Shown piece by piece: positions 1 through 8,992 of a stretch of 43,795 nt of DNA. Origin of the DNA: Sphaerobacteraceae bacterium (lineage in GTDB: Bacteria; Chloroflexota; Chloroflexia; Thermomicrobiales; UBA6265); NCBI GenBank assembly GCA_016781925.1, contig JADDPH010000091.1, positions 97,017-140,811 on the forward strand. The letters are read 5' to 3'. Within the stretch, counting starts at the first letter, position 1; each line of letters starts with the position of its first letter. The notes under the pieces are model-generated. The model saw nothing but the letters and a program-made list of their open reading frames with translations, ran no database searches and was not told the DNA's origin. Position numbers and translations under genes: made by a program.

Positions 1-323
1 CAGGCGAGACCGCGATGGCGGCCGCCGAGCGGGCGCTAAAGGAGCGGACCGGGCTGATGCCGGTTGACGCCTATTCCGCCGATTACATCAACCAGTTCTA
101 CGACCATGAGAGTGACACCATTATTTTGGCGCCGGTCTTCGCGTTCACCGTGGCGCCCCGCGCTCGGGTCCAACTCGGGGAGGAGTACGCCGATAGCGCC
201 TGGTGTGACCGCGAAGAGGCAACGGCCCGCCTGCTTTGGGCCGGGCAACGGTGGGCGGTCCGCCACATCGACGACGTGATCGGCATGGGCAGCGACGACG
301 CGGAGTTTTACAGGGTCCGCTAA
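1..323 (+). CDS. Nudix hydrolase family protein, 5'-truncated
   Basis: The reading frame is open to the left edge, so the N-terminus is missing and the Met at 15 is probably internal. The first visible residues, [18 protein letters not shown], align with the Nudix box (G-x5-E-x7-R-E-U-x-E-E-x-G-U). The downstream part ([20 protein letters not shown] followed by a hydrophobic helix) matches the C-terminal half of dihydroneopterin-triphosphate or dATP pyrophosphatase-type Nudix proteins, which hydrolyse nucleoside diphosphate-X bonds. The box is degenerate: at the R-E-U-x-E-E-x-G positions it reads R-A-L-K-E-R-T-G, so two of three acidic metal ligands are absent. Activity is therefore doubtful. 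It ends about 50 bp before the uvrB promoter. Confidence 0.65.
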   Translation, partial: GETAMAAAERALKERTGLMPVDAYSADYINQFYDHESDTIILAPVFAFTVAPRARVQLGEEYADSAWCDREEATARLLWAGQRWAVRHIDDVIGMGSDDAEFYRVR

Positions 324-373
324 TACGGTCCGGTCAGTCGCGGTGCCACCCGCGGCCCCTGAGTCCAAGCGGG

Positions 374-394
374 TATAATTCAGGGGATTTCCCC
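374..394 (+). promoter_or_regulatory. Candidate uvrB promoter -10 and overlapping palindrome
   Basis: A perfect TATAAT lies at 374-379, 51 bp before the uvrB ATG. No good -35 hexamer is visible 16-18 bp upstream. The near-palindrome GGGGATTTCCCC at 383-394 covers the expected transcription start and could be an operator. It does not look like a LexA box of the GAAC-N4-GTTC or CTGT-N8-ACAG type. Confidence 0.45.
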
Positions 395-430
395 GCCCCA
401 CGCGCGACGCAATGTCGCTTTGGAGACCCC

Positions 431-2443
431 ATGCCCGACTTCAAAATCGTCTCCGATCTGCGCCCGACCGGGGATCAGCCGGGCGCTATCGAAGCCCTTG
501 TCGAGGGCCTCAGCAGCGATCAGAAGTTCCAGACGCTGCTTGGCGTCACTGGTTCAGGCAAGACCTTCACGATGGCCAACGTCATCGAGCGGGTCAACCG
601 GCCCACGCTCGTGCTCGCCCACAATAAGACACTTGCCGCTCAGCTCTACGCGGAGTTCAAAGAATTCTTCCCGCATAACGCCGTGGAATACTTTGTCTCC
701 TACTACGACTACTACCAGCCTGAAGCCTACGTGGCCCGCACCGACACCTTCATTGAGAAGGATGCCGACATCAACGAGGAGATCGACAAACTTCGCCACG
801 CCGCCACCCGCGCACTGCTGACCCGCAGGGATGTCGTGATCGTGGCATCGGTCTCCTGCATCTACGGCCTCGGCTCCCCTGAGGAGTACGGAAAGACGGT
901 GGTTTCACTCCGCTGTGGCGGTCAGGTGCGCCGCGACCGGGTCATTCGCCATCTGATCGACATTCAGTACGACCGCAACGACATGACCCTGGTCCGCGGC
1001 AGCTTCCGCGTCCGGGGAGACACGCTTGAGATCTTCCCGGCCTATGAGGAGATCGCCGTCCGGGTTGAATTCTTTGGGGACGAGGTCGAGCGAATCGTCG
1101 AGGTGGATCCGCTCACCGGGGAACTCCTGGTCGAGCGGGTCGAAATGGATATCTACCCGGCCAAGCACTTCGTCACGAGTGCCGACAAGCTCGCGGTGGC
1201 GATGAAGGACATCGAGGCGGAGTTGGAACAGCGCCTGGCGGAACTGGAGGGCCAAGGAAAGATTTTGGAGGCAGCCCGCCTGCGCCAGCGGACGATGTAC
1301 GACCTGGAAATGATGCAGGAGGCGGGATACTGCTCCGGTATCGAAAACTACTCCATGCATCTCTCCCGGCGCCGGCCGGGCGAGCAGCCCTCCACGCTAC
1401 TGGACTACTTTCCCGACGACAGCCTCTTCTTCATCGACGAGTCCCACATCTCCTTGCCTCAGGTCCGGGGGATGTATTCGGGGGATCGCGCTCGCAAGGA
1501 TGTGCTTGTCGAGCACGGGTTCCGGCTCCCGTCCGCCCGGGATAACCGCCCGCTCACGTTCAGCGAGTTCGAGCGCATGGTTCACCAGGTCATCTTCGTC
1601 TCCGCGACGCCAGGACCCTACGAGCAGGAGCATAGCGAGCAGATCGTCGAGCAGGTGATTCGGCCGACAGGGCTGATCGATCCGGCGATCTCGGTTCGGC
1701 CGACCAAGGGTCAGGTTGACGACCTCCTCGCAGAGATCAACGCGCGGGTCGCGAAGGGTGAGCGGGCTCTGGTCACGACACTGACGAAGCGCATGGCCGA
1801 GGATCTCGCGGACTATCTCAAGGAGATGGGTGTCCGCACCCACTACCTCCACAGCGAGATCGAGACCCTGGAGCGAATCGAGATCCTGCGAGATCTCCGG
1901 CTCGGCGTGTACGACGTGGTCGTCGGCATCAATTTGCTCAGGGAGGGGTTGGACCTGCCAGAGGTGTCCCTGGTCGCCATCCTGGATGCCGATAAGGAAG
2001 GCTTCCTTCGTTCCGAAGGCTCCCTGATTCAGACCATCGGTCGGGCGGCACGGCACGTCGAAGGACAGGTCATCATGTACGCTGAGACCATGACGCGGTC
2101 AATGAAAGCTGCCATCGACGAGACCTATCGCCGTCGTGCCGTCCAGTTGGCGCACAACGAGGCTCACGGTATCCAGCCCCGAGGCATCGTCAAGGAGATC
2201 AAGGACATCACTGACCGCGTCCGCGCCGCCGCCGAGGAGCAGGCCGAGTACCAAACAGGCTCGGGCTCCCGGGCGGGTGTCATCGCGGAGATTCCGCGGG
2301 ACGAGTTGGCCCGGATGGTGAAGGATTTGGAATCCCAGATGAAGACGGCTGCCCGGGATCTGGAATTTGAAAAGGCCGCGCTGCTGCGGGATCAGATCGT
2401 CGAACTGCGTCGCATCATTGAGCTGGACCCGGTCGCTCGCTAG
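431..2443 (+). CDS. uvrB: Excinuclease ABC subunit B (UvrB)
   Basis: DNA damage-recognition helicase of nucleotide excision repair. It receives damaged DNA from UvrA and recruits UvrC for incision. The 670-residue protein has the family's normal length. It shows the N-terminal [15 protein letters not shown] block, a Walker A loop GVTGSGKT near 38-45, the beta-hairpin [10 protein letters not shown] at 91-100, the Walker B-like FIDESH, the motif SATPGPYE, motif [11 protein letters not shown], and a C-terminal UVR domain ([14 protein letters not shown]) that contacts UvrC. The ATG at 431 follows GGAG at 422 and begins exactly where family members begin; the frame is open further upstream but overlaps the Nudix gene. 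It is the first gene of a co-directional run reaching about 8.8 kb. Confidence 0.98.
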   Translation: MPDFKIVSDLRPTGDQPGAIEALVEGLSSDQKFQTLLGVTGSGKTFTMANVIERVNRPTLVLAHNKTLAAQLYAEFKEFFPHNAVEYFVSYYDYYQPEAYVARTDTFIEKDADINEEIDKLRHAATRALLTRRDVVIVASVSCIYGLGSPEEYGKTVVSLRCGGQVRRDRVIRHLIDIQYDRNDMTLVRGSFRVRGDTLEIFPAYEEIAVRVEFFGDEVERIVEVDPLTGELLVERVEMDIYPAKHFVTSADKLAVAMKDIEAELEQRLAELEGQGKILEAARLRQRTMYDLEMMQEAGYCSGIENYSMHLSRRRPGEQPSTLLDYFPDDSLFFIDESHISLPQVRGMYSGDRARKDVLVEHGFRLPSARDNRPLTFSEFERMVHQVIFVSATPGPYEQEHSEQIVEQVIRPTGLIDPAISVRPTKGQVDDLLAEINARVAKGERALVTTLTKRMAEDLADYLKEMGVRTHYLHSEIETLERIEILRDLRLGVYDVVVGINLLREGLDLPEVSLVAILDADKEGFLRSEGSLIQTIGRAARHVEGQVIMYAETMTRSMKAAIDETYRRRAVQLAHNEAHGIQPRGIVKEIKDITDRVRAAAEEQAEYQTGSGSRAGVIAEIPRDELARMVKDLESQMKTAARDLEFEKAALLRDQIVELRRIIELDPVAR

Positions 2444-2454
2444 GTCCTACCCCC

Positions 2455-3606
2455 ATGGAGGAACTCTCTGTTTTGCTCCGAATCACTTGTCTTGTCAGCC
2501 GTCATCCCGCCCCGTGGCGTCTAGCCCGTCTCCTGCTGCTTGTTGCCGTCTTCGTCCTTGGCTTCTCCGGGACCGGTGGGGCTGGGCACCCGTTATCCGT
2601 CGAGGCGAGTTTCCCCATCGTGCCCCGGGCGACACCGGACGGCTCGGAAGACACCTCCTGTCCCCAACTCGCGCCCATCCCCCCGGAGCAACCGGCGGAG
2701 GAAGAAGACGACGCAGAAGCGGGGGGTGCGTCGGGCGAGGTCGCGGAACAACTGCCGCCCGCCGACCTCCCGACGACCAATGTGCAAGGGCTGAGCTTCA
2801 GGCTGGAGTCAACCCTCTCGGTCGGGTTCACGGGCATTTCCTCCGAAGCGCCTGTCTACCGTCTGGTACCGCCGGCTCCTACTGCCGAGGCCACAGCGGC
2901 ATTGGCGGAGCGCCTAGGGATCGACGGCCAGGTTGACGACCGGGGGGGAGACACCTTCGTTGTCTCCGGAAACGGCGACCTGTTTGTCACCCCAACCTTG
3001 ATCCAGTACATCTCCGCCGAACCGACGGCCGAGGGGGACCCGCCGGGCGACGAGGAGGCGGTGGCGCTTGCGCGTGACTGGCTGCGCGAGGCCTGCCTGT
3101 TCCCGCCGGATCTGGGCACCGGGACGGTCGTGAGCCGAACCGAAGAAAGCGCCCGGGTTGTCGTGCTTTTCACGCCAGTGGAGCCCGAACTGCTCCTCGC
3201 GGCCCATCCAAGCATCACCGTCTCCCTTGGTCCAGACGGAACAGTGCTCGAAGCCTCCTCTCGGTGGGCGTCTATTCTGCGCGACGAACGCTATCAATTG
3301 CGGCCGGCCGAAGATGCCTGGCGGCAGATCGAGCGTGGCGAGGGCTTCATCGAGGCAACATTCGGCGAGGAGACCTTCCCGCAGGGCGCGGAGGTCGTAG
3401 GAACTGCCGAGTACACCAGCATCGAAATCGGCTACACGACCGCTGGTCTCCCAGGCGAGGAGCAGTTCCTTGAGCCCGTGTTCGTTTTTTCCGGGCGGGT
3501 GACACCTGAGGGCGGAGACCAGTCCTACCCCGCACGAGCGTTCGTGCCCGCCCTTGCCGACAGTGGGAGCCCGGTTGGCGTCTCCAACTTCCCGAGCGCG
3601 GCGTGA
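2455..3606 (+). CDS. Exported protein of unknown function
   Basis: The 383-residue product starts 11 bp after uvrB. An Arg-containing N-terminus is followed by a hydrophobic stretch (LARLLLLVAVFVLGFSG, about 23-39) that looks like a signal peptide or anchor. A low-complexity acidic/Pro linker (about 60-110) comes next, then a globular region. The C-terminal half (a Tyr-rich region, an EDAWRQIERGEGF segment, and a Pro-Val-phenylalanine stretch before the end) vaguely recalls YycH/YycI- or PepSY-like extracytoplasmic domains, but no family can be named. GGAGG lies just inside the ATG, so a TTG at 2473 is an alternative start. It touches aroQ at its 3' end and is probably cotranscribed. Confidence 0.7.
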   Translation: MEELSVLLRITCLVSRHPAPWRLARLLLLVAVFVLGFSGTGGAGHPLSVEASFPIVPRATPDGSEDTSCPQLAPIPPEQPAEEEDDAEAGGASGEVAEQLPPADLPTTNVQGLSFRLESTLSVGFTGISSEAPVYRLVPPAPTAEATAALAERLGIDGQVDDRGGDTFVVSGNGDLFVTPTLIQYISAEPTAEGDPPGDEEAVALARDWLREACLFPPDLGTGTVVSRTEESARVVVLFTPVEPELLLAAHPSITVSLGPDGTVLEASSRWASILRDERYQLRPAEDAWRQIERGEGFIEATFGEETFPQGAEVVGTAEYTSIEIGYTTAGLPGEEQFLEPVFVFSGRVTPEGGDQSYPARAFVPALADSGSPVGVSNFPSAA

Positions 3607-3608
3607 CC

Positions 3609-4115
3609 ATGGCGACTTCGCCATCCTCGTCTCCCGGAGGCGAAACTGGTCATCCGCGTCGGATCCTGGTGATCCACGGTCCAAACCTCAATTTACTGGG
3701 GACGCGGGAGCCTCATCTATACGGTGCCACGACCCTGAGCGAGTTGAACGAGTCGCTGCGGGACATGGGCAGCCGCGCATCCCCTCGGATGGAGGTCGAG
3801 ACATTCCAGTCGAACCACGAGGGCGCGCTGATTGATATGATCCAGGATCGTGGAGCGGGGTGCTGTGGTATCATCGCCAACCCGGGCGGACTGACCCACT
3901 CCAGCGTAGCCTTGCGCGACGCGCTCGCCGCTGTTGCGCGCCCCGTGGTGGAAGTTCACGTCACGAACATTCACGCCCGGGAAGCGTTCCGGCATCGCTC
4001 GCTCATTGCACCCATTGCGCTCGGTCAGATTGCCGGGCTGGGCATCGAAGGGTACCGTTTGGCCCTTCGCTTTTTCATCGAGCGGGAAGCCGCACGGGAG
4101 TCCTCGACAGCATGA
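3609..4115 (+). CDS. aroQ: Type II 3-dehydroquinate dehydratase
   Basis: Catalyses dehydration of 3-dehydroquinate to 3-dehydroshikimate, step three of the shikimate pathway. Family signatures are all present: ILVIHGPNLNLLGTREP, the catalytic-Tyr segment LYGATTL, FQSNHEGALID, IIANPGGLTHSSVALRDAL and VEVHVTNIHAREAFRHRS. The type II enzyme is a small dodecamer of about 146 residues; this one has 168 because of an extra Ser/Gly-rich N-terminal segment of about 17 residues before RRILVIHG. A GTG at 3603 overlapping the previous stop is an equally possible start. The 3' end overlaps the next gene by ATGA. Confidence 0.96.
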   Translation: MATSPSSSPGGETGHPRRILVIHGPNLNLLGTREPHLYGATTLSELNESLRDMGSRASPRMEVETFQSNHEGALIDMIQDRGAGCCGIIANPGGLTHSSVALRDALAAVARPVVEVHVTNIHAREAFRHRSLIAPIALGQIAGLGIEGYRLALRFFIEREAARESSTA

Positions 4116-5227
4116 GCCTCCGTCTGCAACGACTCCGCGATCTTGCAGCCGAGCGCCAGCTCGACGGAATCCTCGTCACCCATCCTTCCAACCGGTTCTA
4201 CCTCAGCGGCTACTCCGGTGAAGATGACCCTCCGAACGAATCAGCGGGGGTCCTGCTGATCGGCGCAACCACGGCGCTCCTGTTTACTGGGGCAACGAAC
4301 GTCGCGTGGGCTGAGGCGGAGGCGCCGACGTTCACCACCAAGCCCTGGACGCGGCCGTGGGCCGGTTTTCTCGTTCAGGTCCTGCGCGATCTGGGGTGGA
4401 AACGGATGGGGTTTGAGGACGACGCCGTTCTCTACGCGACCCACCGCGACCTTTGCGCCGGCCTTGACGGTCAGACTGAACTGGTTCCTCTCGGCGATGC
4501 GGTGGACAAACTGCGCTCTGTTAAAGAACCGGTAGAGCTGGAGGCATTGGCGAAGGCGATCTCAATCACCGACGCTGCCTTCGTCGCTGCCACAGCCGAT
4601 CTTGAAGTCGGCATGACGGAGCGCGATTTGGCGCGCCGGATCGAGCGGGAGCTGCGGGAGCGAGGAGCGGAGCGGGAGGCGTTTCACACCATTGTGGCCG
4701 CTGGACCCCACGCGGCTCGCCCCCATCACGCTCCGACGGACCGCCCCATCGAACGCGGCGAGCCTGTGATTATTGACATGGGCGCGCATGTGGACGGCTA
4801 CAACGGTGACCTTACGCGCACGACGTGGATCGGCCATCCGACCGAGGAACTACGACGGGTGTACGCTTCCGTCGAAGCCGCGCAGCGCGGCGCGTTGGGC
4901 GTGATTCGTGACGGCGTCGCGGCAAAGGACGTCGACGCGGCGGCCAGATCAATACTGACAGCCGCAGGCCTGGGCGAGGCGTTCAGTCACGGGGTTGGCC
5001 ACGGCCTCGGGGTGCGGGTACACGAGGCACCGAGCGCGGGTCAGATGTCCGAGGACATCCTTCACGCCGGCCAGGTTCTCACGGTGGAGCCCGGCGCTTA
5101 TCTCCCCGGCTGGGGCGGGGTGCGAATCGAGGACGTGGTTGTCGTCGAGCCAGGCGGCTACCGGATGCTCACCGGCGCCCCGAAGAAGCAGTCCGAGACA
5201 AGGGATACTGGAGGGACAACCGCATGA
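4112..5227 (+). CDS. pepP: M24 family Xaa-Pro aminopeptidase
   Basis: Cytosolic dinuclear-metal aminopeptidase expected to remove N-terminal residues preceding proline. The 371-residue product has a creatinase-type N-terminal domain (about 1-130) and a pita-bread catalytic domain. All five metal ligands of the M24 family can be placed: Asp in IIDMGAHVDGY, Asp in NGDLTRT, His in GVGHGLGVRVHE, Glu in TVEPGAYLPG and Glu in VRIEDVVVV. ATG 4112 is chosen because it overlaps the aroQ stop (ATGA) and precedes MSLRLQRLRDL; the frame is open further upstream but only inside aroQ. Placement directly before efp is a common bacterial arrangement. Compare the degenerate M24 protein at 37514-38683. Confidence 0.93.
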   Translation: MSLRLQRLRDLAAERQLDGILVTHPSNRFYLSGYSGEDDPPNESAGVLLIGATTALLFTGATNVAWAEAEAPTFTTKPWTRPWAGFLVQVLRDLGWKRMGFEDDAVLYATHRDLCAGLDGQTELVPLGDAVDKLRSVKEPVELEALAKAISITDAAFVAATADLEVGMTERDLARRIERELRERGAEREAFHTIVAAGPHAARPHHAPTDRPIERGEPVIIDMGAHVDGYNGDLTRTTWIGHPTEELRRVYASVEAAQRGALGVIRDGVAAKDVDAAARSILTAAGLGEAFSHGVGHGLGVRVHEAPSAGQMSEDILHAGQVLTVEPGAYLPGWGGVRIEDVVVVEPGGYRMLTGAPKKQSETRDTGGTTA

Positions 5228-5784
5228 TTGACACCGGAGACATTCGGAAGGGCTCAACCTTCGATCTCGACGGGCGCCTGGTCAAGGTGATTGATTTCTC
5301 CCATAACAAGCAAGGACGCGGCTCCGCACAGCTACGGATGACCTTGCGCGATTTGCGAACGGGCTCGACCACCACCCACACCGTCCAGGCTGGGGCGCGG
5401 TTCACGTCTGTGCGTCTTGATCGCGCCCATGTTCAGTTCCTCTACGCGGAGAGTGGTCGGTATCACTTTATGGACACAGATACGTTCGAACAAATCGAAC
5501 TGGACGAGTCCTCTGTCGGAGATGTGGCGAAGTACCTGAAAGAAAATGATGTCGTTGACCTCATGACCTACAACGGCGAACCGATTGACATCGAACTGCC
5601 GACATCGGTCACCTTGACTGTGGTTCAGACCGACCCTGGTTTCAAGGGCGATACGGCCACCGGAGGCACGAAGCCGGCGACTATGGAGACCGGTTTGGTG
5701 GTGAGCGTGCCGTTGTTCGTCAGCGAAGGCGACAGGCTTAAAGTGGACACCCGAACGGGCGATTACATCGAGCGGGTGTACTAA
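5224..5784 (+). CDS. efp: Translation elongation factor P
   Basis: Binds ribosomes stalled at polyproline stretches and promotes peptide-bond formation. At 186 residues it has the usual three-domain length, opening with MIDTGDIRKGSTFDLDGRL and closing with DYIERVY preceded by the conserved VDTRTG segment. The tip of the domain I loop reads NKQGRGSAQLRM, placing Arg at residue 32. This is the position rhamnosylated by EarP in organisms such as Pseudomonas, rather than the lysine that EpmA modifies. No modification gene is visible nearby. Overlaps the preceding peptidase gene by ATGA and abuts accB. Confidence 0.97.
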   Translation: MIDTGDIRKGSTFDLDGRLVKVIDFSHNKQGRGSAQLRMTLRDLRTGSTTTHTVQAGARFTSVRLDRAHVQFLYAESGRYHFMDTDTFEQIELDESSVGDVAKYLKENDVVDLMTYNGEPIDIELPTSVTLTVVQTDPGFKGDTATGGTKPATMETGLVVSVPLFVSEGDRLKVDTRTGDYIERVY

Positions 5785-6288
5785 GTGTCCCTCGACGATG
5801 CTCCCGTCCGTGGCAACGGACGAGCGGGTGACGCGCCCGCGATGAGTGATGTGGTCGAGGCAGTGCACACCCTCATCGACCTCATGGGCAGCGGTGGCAT
5901 TCGGGAACTGGATCTCTCGTTCGGGGATGTCGCAATCCGCCTCCGAGGCCAGGGTCACGCTATCAGTGCTGCTCCGCCAGTAGTGCTTCCCGGCCCCGGA
6001 GCATCATCTCCGGCCGTCGAACCCCGGGACACCGGCAGTTTGATCACGGCGCCCATGATCGGCACCTTCTATTCCTCCCCATCACCCGGTGACCCACCGT
6101 TCGTAGGAGTCGGAGAACGCATCGAAGCTGGCCAGGTCGTCGGGATCATCGAAGCGATGAAGATCATGAACGAGATCGTCGCCGACCGGGCCGGGGTCAT
6201 CACCGACATCTTGGTTGCCAACGGGGAGGCTGTCGAGTACGGATCGCCCTTATTCCGCCTGGCCCTTGAGGACACCTTCGTCGGGTGA
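5785..6288 (+). CDS. accB: Biotin carboxyl carrier protein of acetyl-CoA carboxylase
   Basis: Carries the biotin that is carboxylated by AccC and delivers CO2 to acetyl-CoA for malonyl-CoA synthesis. The C-terminal biotinyl domain starts at the Pro-containing [18 protein letters not shown] and contains the biotinylation motif [13 protein letters not shown]. The N-terminal segment ([12 protein letters not shown]... GDVAIRLRG) is typical AccB, joined by an Ala/Pro linker. GTG 5785 directly follows the efp stop with no gap. ATG 5842 (residue 20, MSDVVEA) is a good alternative because the family-like part starts there. Unusually, the biotin carboxylase gene accC does not follow; xseA overlaps the stop instead. 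Confidence 0.95.
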   Translation: MSLDDAPVRGNGRAGDAPAMSDVVEAVHTLIDLMGSGGIRELDLSFGDVAIRLRGQGHAISAAPPVVLPGPGASSPAVEPRDTGSLITAPMIGTFYSSPSPGDPPFVGVGERIEAGQVVGIIEAMKIMNEIVADRAGVITDILVANGEAVEYGSPLFRLALEDTFVG

Positions 6289-7496
6289 GCGCCCGCGTCG
6301 TTCCCGTCGGGCTCCTCACCTCCTACGTACGGGAAGTGCTTGAGACGGACGCCGTCCTCGCGGACGTGTGGATCGAGGGCGACGTCTCGAATGCTTTCCA
6401 GGCTCAGTCTGGGCACGTCTACTTCACGGTGCGTGATGACCATGGGCAGCTCAAATGCGCCCTGTTCCGCGCATACGTGGCCCGGCAGCGTTATCTCCCT
6501 CGGGTTGGTGATGCGGTGGCGGTTCATGGTCGCGTGTCGCTCTACGAGCGGGATGGCTCCATCCAGCTCTACGCCGACTTGGTGCAACCCGCGGGGCTCG
6601 GCATCCTGGCTCTCCAGCTTGAGCAGCTCCGGCAGCGCCTAGAGGCCGAGGGCCTCTTTGAACCGAGCCGGAAGCGAACCCTGCCCGCTGCACCAAAGGT
6701 CATCGGGGTCGTCACGTCGCCGGACGGTGCCGTCTGGCACGACATCCAGAACGTGCTTTCCCGCCGGTATCCCTTGGCCGAGTTGATCCTTTCGCCGACC
6801 CCCGTTCAGGGTCACGACGCTGCAGAGGCCATCGTGGCGGCGATTGAGGCGATTCAGGAGCAGAGGCGGGTCGACGTGGTGATCCTGGCACGGGGTGGCG
6901 GCTCTGCGGAAGACTTCATGGCCTTTAACGACGAGCGGGTCGTGCGGGCGATTTTTGCCTGCCGTGTGCCCATTGTCGCGGGTATCGGCCATGAGACCGA
7001 CTGGTCGCTGGCCGATGAGGTTGCCGATCTTCGCGCTCCGACACCTTCGGCTGCCGCGGAACTCTGTGTTCCCTCTCTCACCGAGATCACCCAGCGGCTG
7101 GAGTATCTTGGTGAACGACTGGGCGACGCGATGACCGACATCATCGCGTCGGCGCGCGAGGAGGCGGTTCTCCTCGACGATCGCCTCCGCCGTCTGACCC
7201 CCCGAGGGCAGATTCAGACCACCCAACGCTTGGTTGACAACCTCTCAAGCCGGGTGGTTGGACGAGGCCGGGAGCTGATCGAGATCCATTGGCGTCAGGT
7301 GGACAACCAACGCCAATTCTTGGCAGTACTGAATCCGGACCGGACATTTGACCGTGGGTACGCACTGCTCCATGACGCCTCAAACCGCCCAATCCTAAAC
7401 GCGAGCAACGTCAGTGTGGGCGACTTTCTGCACATCCACCTCGCCTCCGGTCGAATCGAGGCTGAGGCCACCCGCGTTTGGAACGACAAACCGTGA
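6285..7496 (+). CDS. xseA: Exodeoxyribonuclease VII large subunit
   Basis: Catalytic subunit of the single-strand exonuclease ExoVII, which degrades DNA into oligonucleotides from either end. The product has 403 residues, with an N-terminal OB-fold ([14 protein letters not shown]... [16 protein letters not shown]) and the catalytic core containing [14 protein letters not shown], the highly conserved [19 protein letters not shown], and [20 protein letters not shown]-type residues. A helical region follows, then a C-terminal segment with RGYALLHD. It begins with GTG overlapping the accB stop (GTGA) and ends overlapping xseB in the same way, so translation of the three genes is probably coupled. 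Confidence 0.97.
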   Translation: MSARVVPVGLLTSYVREVLETDAVLADVWIEGDVSNAFQAQSGHVYFTVRDDHGQLKCALFRAYVARQRYLPRVGDAVAVHGRVSLYERDGSIQLYADLVQPAGLGILALQLEQLRQRLEAEGLFEPSRKRTLPAAPKVIGVVTSPDGAVWHDIQNVLSRRYPLAELILSPTPVQGHDAAEAIVAAIEAIQEQRRVDVVILARGGGSAEDFMAFNDERVVRAIFACRVPIVAGIGHETDWSLADEVADLRAPTPSAAAELCVPSLTEITQRLEYLGERLGDAMTDIIASAREEAVLLDDRLRRLTPRGQIQTTQRLVDNLSSRVVGRGRELIEIHWRQVDNQRQFLAVLNPDRTFDRGYALLHDASNRPILNASNVSVGDFLHIHLASGRIEAEATRVWNDKP

Positions 7497-7816
7497 GAGG
7501 GTCAGGTATCGGCGTGAACAACGAAGCGGAGCGTCAGCCATTCGATCCCGTCGTCGAATGGCAAAGTGCATTGGATGGAGGATCCTTCGAGGAGACCTAT
7601 ACCTCATTGGAAGAGGTGGTTGCGCGTCTGGAGCAGGGTGGACTGCCACTGGAAACGTCCCTGGCCTACTATGAGCTTGGCGTCCGGCTGGGAGAACGAT
7701 GTGCCCATCTTCTCGAACAAGCGGAGTTGCGGGTCAGCCAGCTGGAACAAATCGGCAGGTTCAACGGTGACACTGAAGTCTGGCACGAGAACGGCGACGG
7801 CGATTCCTTTGCCTGA
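7493..7816 (+). CDS. xseB: Exodeoxyribonuclease VII small subunit
   Basis: Small helical subunit of ExoVII; several copies bind one XseA. The core is the conserved SFEETYTSLEEVVARLEQGG, followed by LPLETSLAYYELGVRL and a final heptad-like helix ending ELRVSQLEQIG. The product is 107 residues with GTG 7493 (overlapping the xseA stop as GTGA). A second GTG at 7514 gives 100 residues and has a purine-rich stretch upstream, so the start is not settled. Both are slightly longer than the usual 70-80 residues because of N- and C-terminal tails. Confidence 0.93.
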   Translation: MRGSGIGVNNEAERQPFDPVVEWQSALDGGSFEETYTSLEEVVARLEQGGLPLETSLAYYELGVRLGERCAHLLEQAELRVSQLEQIGRFNGDTEVWHENGDGDSFA

Positions 7817-7831
7817 CTCCTGGCTCGACCG

Positions 7832-8845
7832 CTGAGCCGTGACGAGCCACTCCCGATCGGCAAACTGCCGCCGGAGCTTCTCAGCCGTCTGGTGAGCGAG
7901 TACGCGGTATCCGACCCGTCGGTCCTCGTCGGACCAGGTCTCGGTCGCGACGCGGCAGCAATCCAGGCGGGAACGGCAACCCTTGTCGTCAAGACCGACC
8001 CCATCACTTTTGCCACAGACCACGCCCCGCTCTACCTTGTGGACGTGAATGCCAACGACGTTGCCTGTCTCGGCGCGGTGCCCCGCTGGCTCGTTGTCAC
8101 CGCCCTCCTCCCAGCGGGAGCAACCACGCCTCCCATGGTGGAGCAGCAGTTCAGAGAGCTGAGAGACATCTGTACCGCTCGCGGCATCTCGCTCGTGGGC
8201 GGCCACACGGAGATCACGGCCGCCGTCAACCGGCCGATACTGGTTGGAACCCTCATTGGAGAGGCTGCCGAAGGGCAGCTGTTGGTGCCTGGGGGCGGGC
8301 GACCGGGAGATCGTCTCCTCGTGACCAAGGGGATCGCCATCGAAGGGACGGCCCTTCTGGCGAGGGAACTATCGCAGCAGTTGACGGCGGCCCTCGGCAG
8401 GGATGTCGTCGAGGCTGCAGCGAGGTTGCTCGAAAACCCTGGCATCTCCGTCGTCAAGGATGCGGCCATCCTGCTTGAAGCGGGAGGGATTACGGCTCTT
8501 CACGATCCCACCGAGGGTGGGCTGGTCACCGGGGTGCGAGAACTGGCCGAGGCGTCAGGATGCGGAGCGACCCTCGTCGCGGGCGAGGTGCCCGTGCTAG
8601 AGCCAACCGCGGCCGTCGCTCGCCACCTCGGTCTTGATCCGCTGGGCCTGCTGTCTTCCGGCTGTCTCCTCGCCTCCGTCGATCCGGGCGCGGTAGAGCG
8701 GCTAATCGCCGCTGGCTCAGCGGCTGGAATTCCCGTGCGGGAATGCGGAATGCTGACACCGCCCGAGGAGGGATTCGTCCTTCGGGGGGACAAAGCTATG
8801 TCGATGCCCATCTTCTTGAGCGATGAAGTAACCCGGGTGCTCTAA
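7832..8845 (+). CDS. AIR synthase-related (HypE-like) protein
   Basis: ATP-binding protein of the PurM/HypE/ThiL/SelD superfamily. In HypE itself the role is ATP-dependent dehydration of a thiocarboxamide to the cyanide ligand of NiFe hydrogenase. Here the N-terminal glycine/acidic segment LVGPGLGRDAAAIQ, the ISLVGGHTEIT loop, the PGDRLLVTKGIAIEG segment and HDPTEGGLVTGVRELAEA are clear. HypE's C-terminal Cys motif (PRIC-type) is absent. No other hyp genes are in the window, so the substrate is unknown. The first ATG/GTG/TTG in frame is GTG 7892, but the codons before it encode LPIGKLPPELLSRLVSEYA, a conserved N-terminus of this family. No standard start exists between 7814 and 7892; CTG 7832 (or 7820) is the best guess. 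Confidence 0.85.
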   Translation: MSRDEPLPIGKLPPELLSRLVSEYAVSDPSVLVGPGLGRDAAAIQAGTATLVVKTDPITFATDHAPLYLVDVNANDVACLGAVPRWLVVTALLPAGATTPPMVEQQFRELRDICTARGISLVGGHTEITAAVNRPILVGTLIGEAAEGQLLVPGGGRPGDRLLVTKGIAIEGTALLARELSQQLTAALGRDVVEAAARLLENPGISVVKDAAILLEAGGITALHDPTEGGLVTGVRELAEASGCGATLVAGEVPVLEPTAAVARHLGLDPLGLLSSGCLLASVDPGAVERLIAAGSAAGIPVRECGMLTPPEEGFVLRGDKAMSMPIFLSDEVTRVL

Positions 8846-8992
8846 GGGGATATGTATGTTCGAGTGACGTTACTCTAAGGCACTGGTGACACGCGGCAAT
8901 TGCAAGATCGAGGATCACCATGAGACGAGGAGCGCCGTCGACCAGTCCAATGTTGAGGTGCTCCAGGGGAAACAACCAAAAGGAGATGCCGA

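Noticed and set aside
236-430. 65-residue N-terminal extension of UvrB
   Set aside because: It overlaps the Nudix gene and the promoter region; family members begin at MPDFKIVSD and ATG 431 has GGAG upstream.
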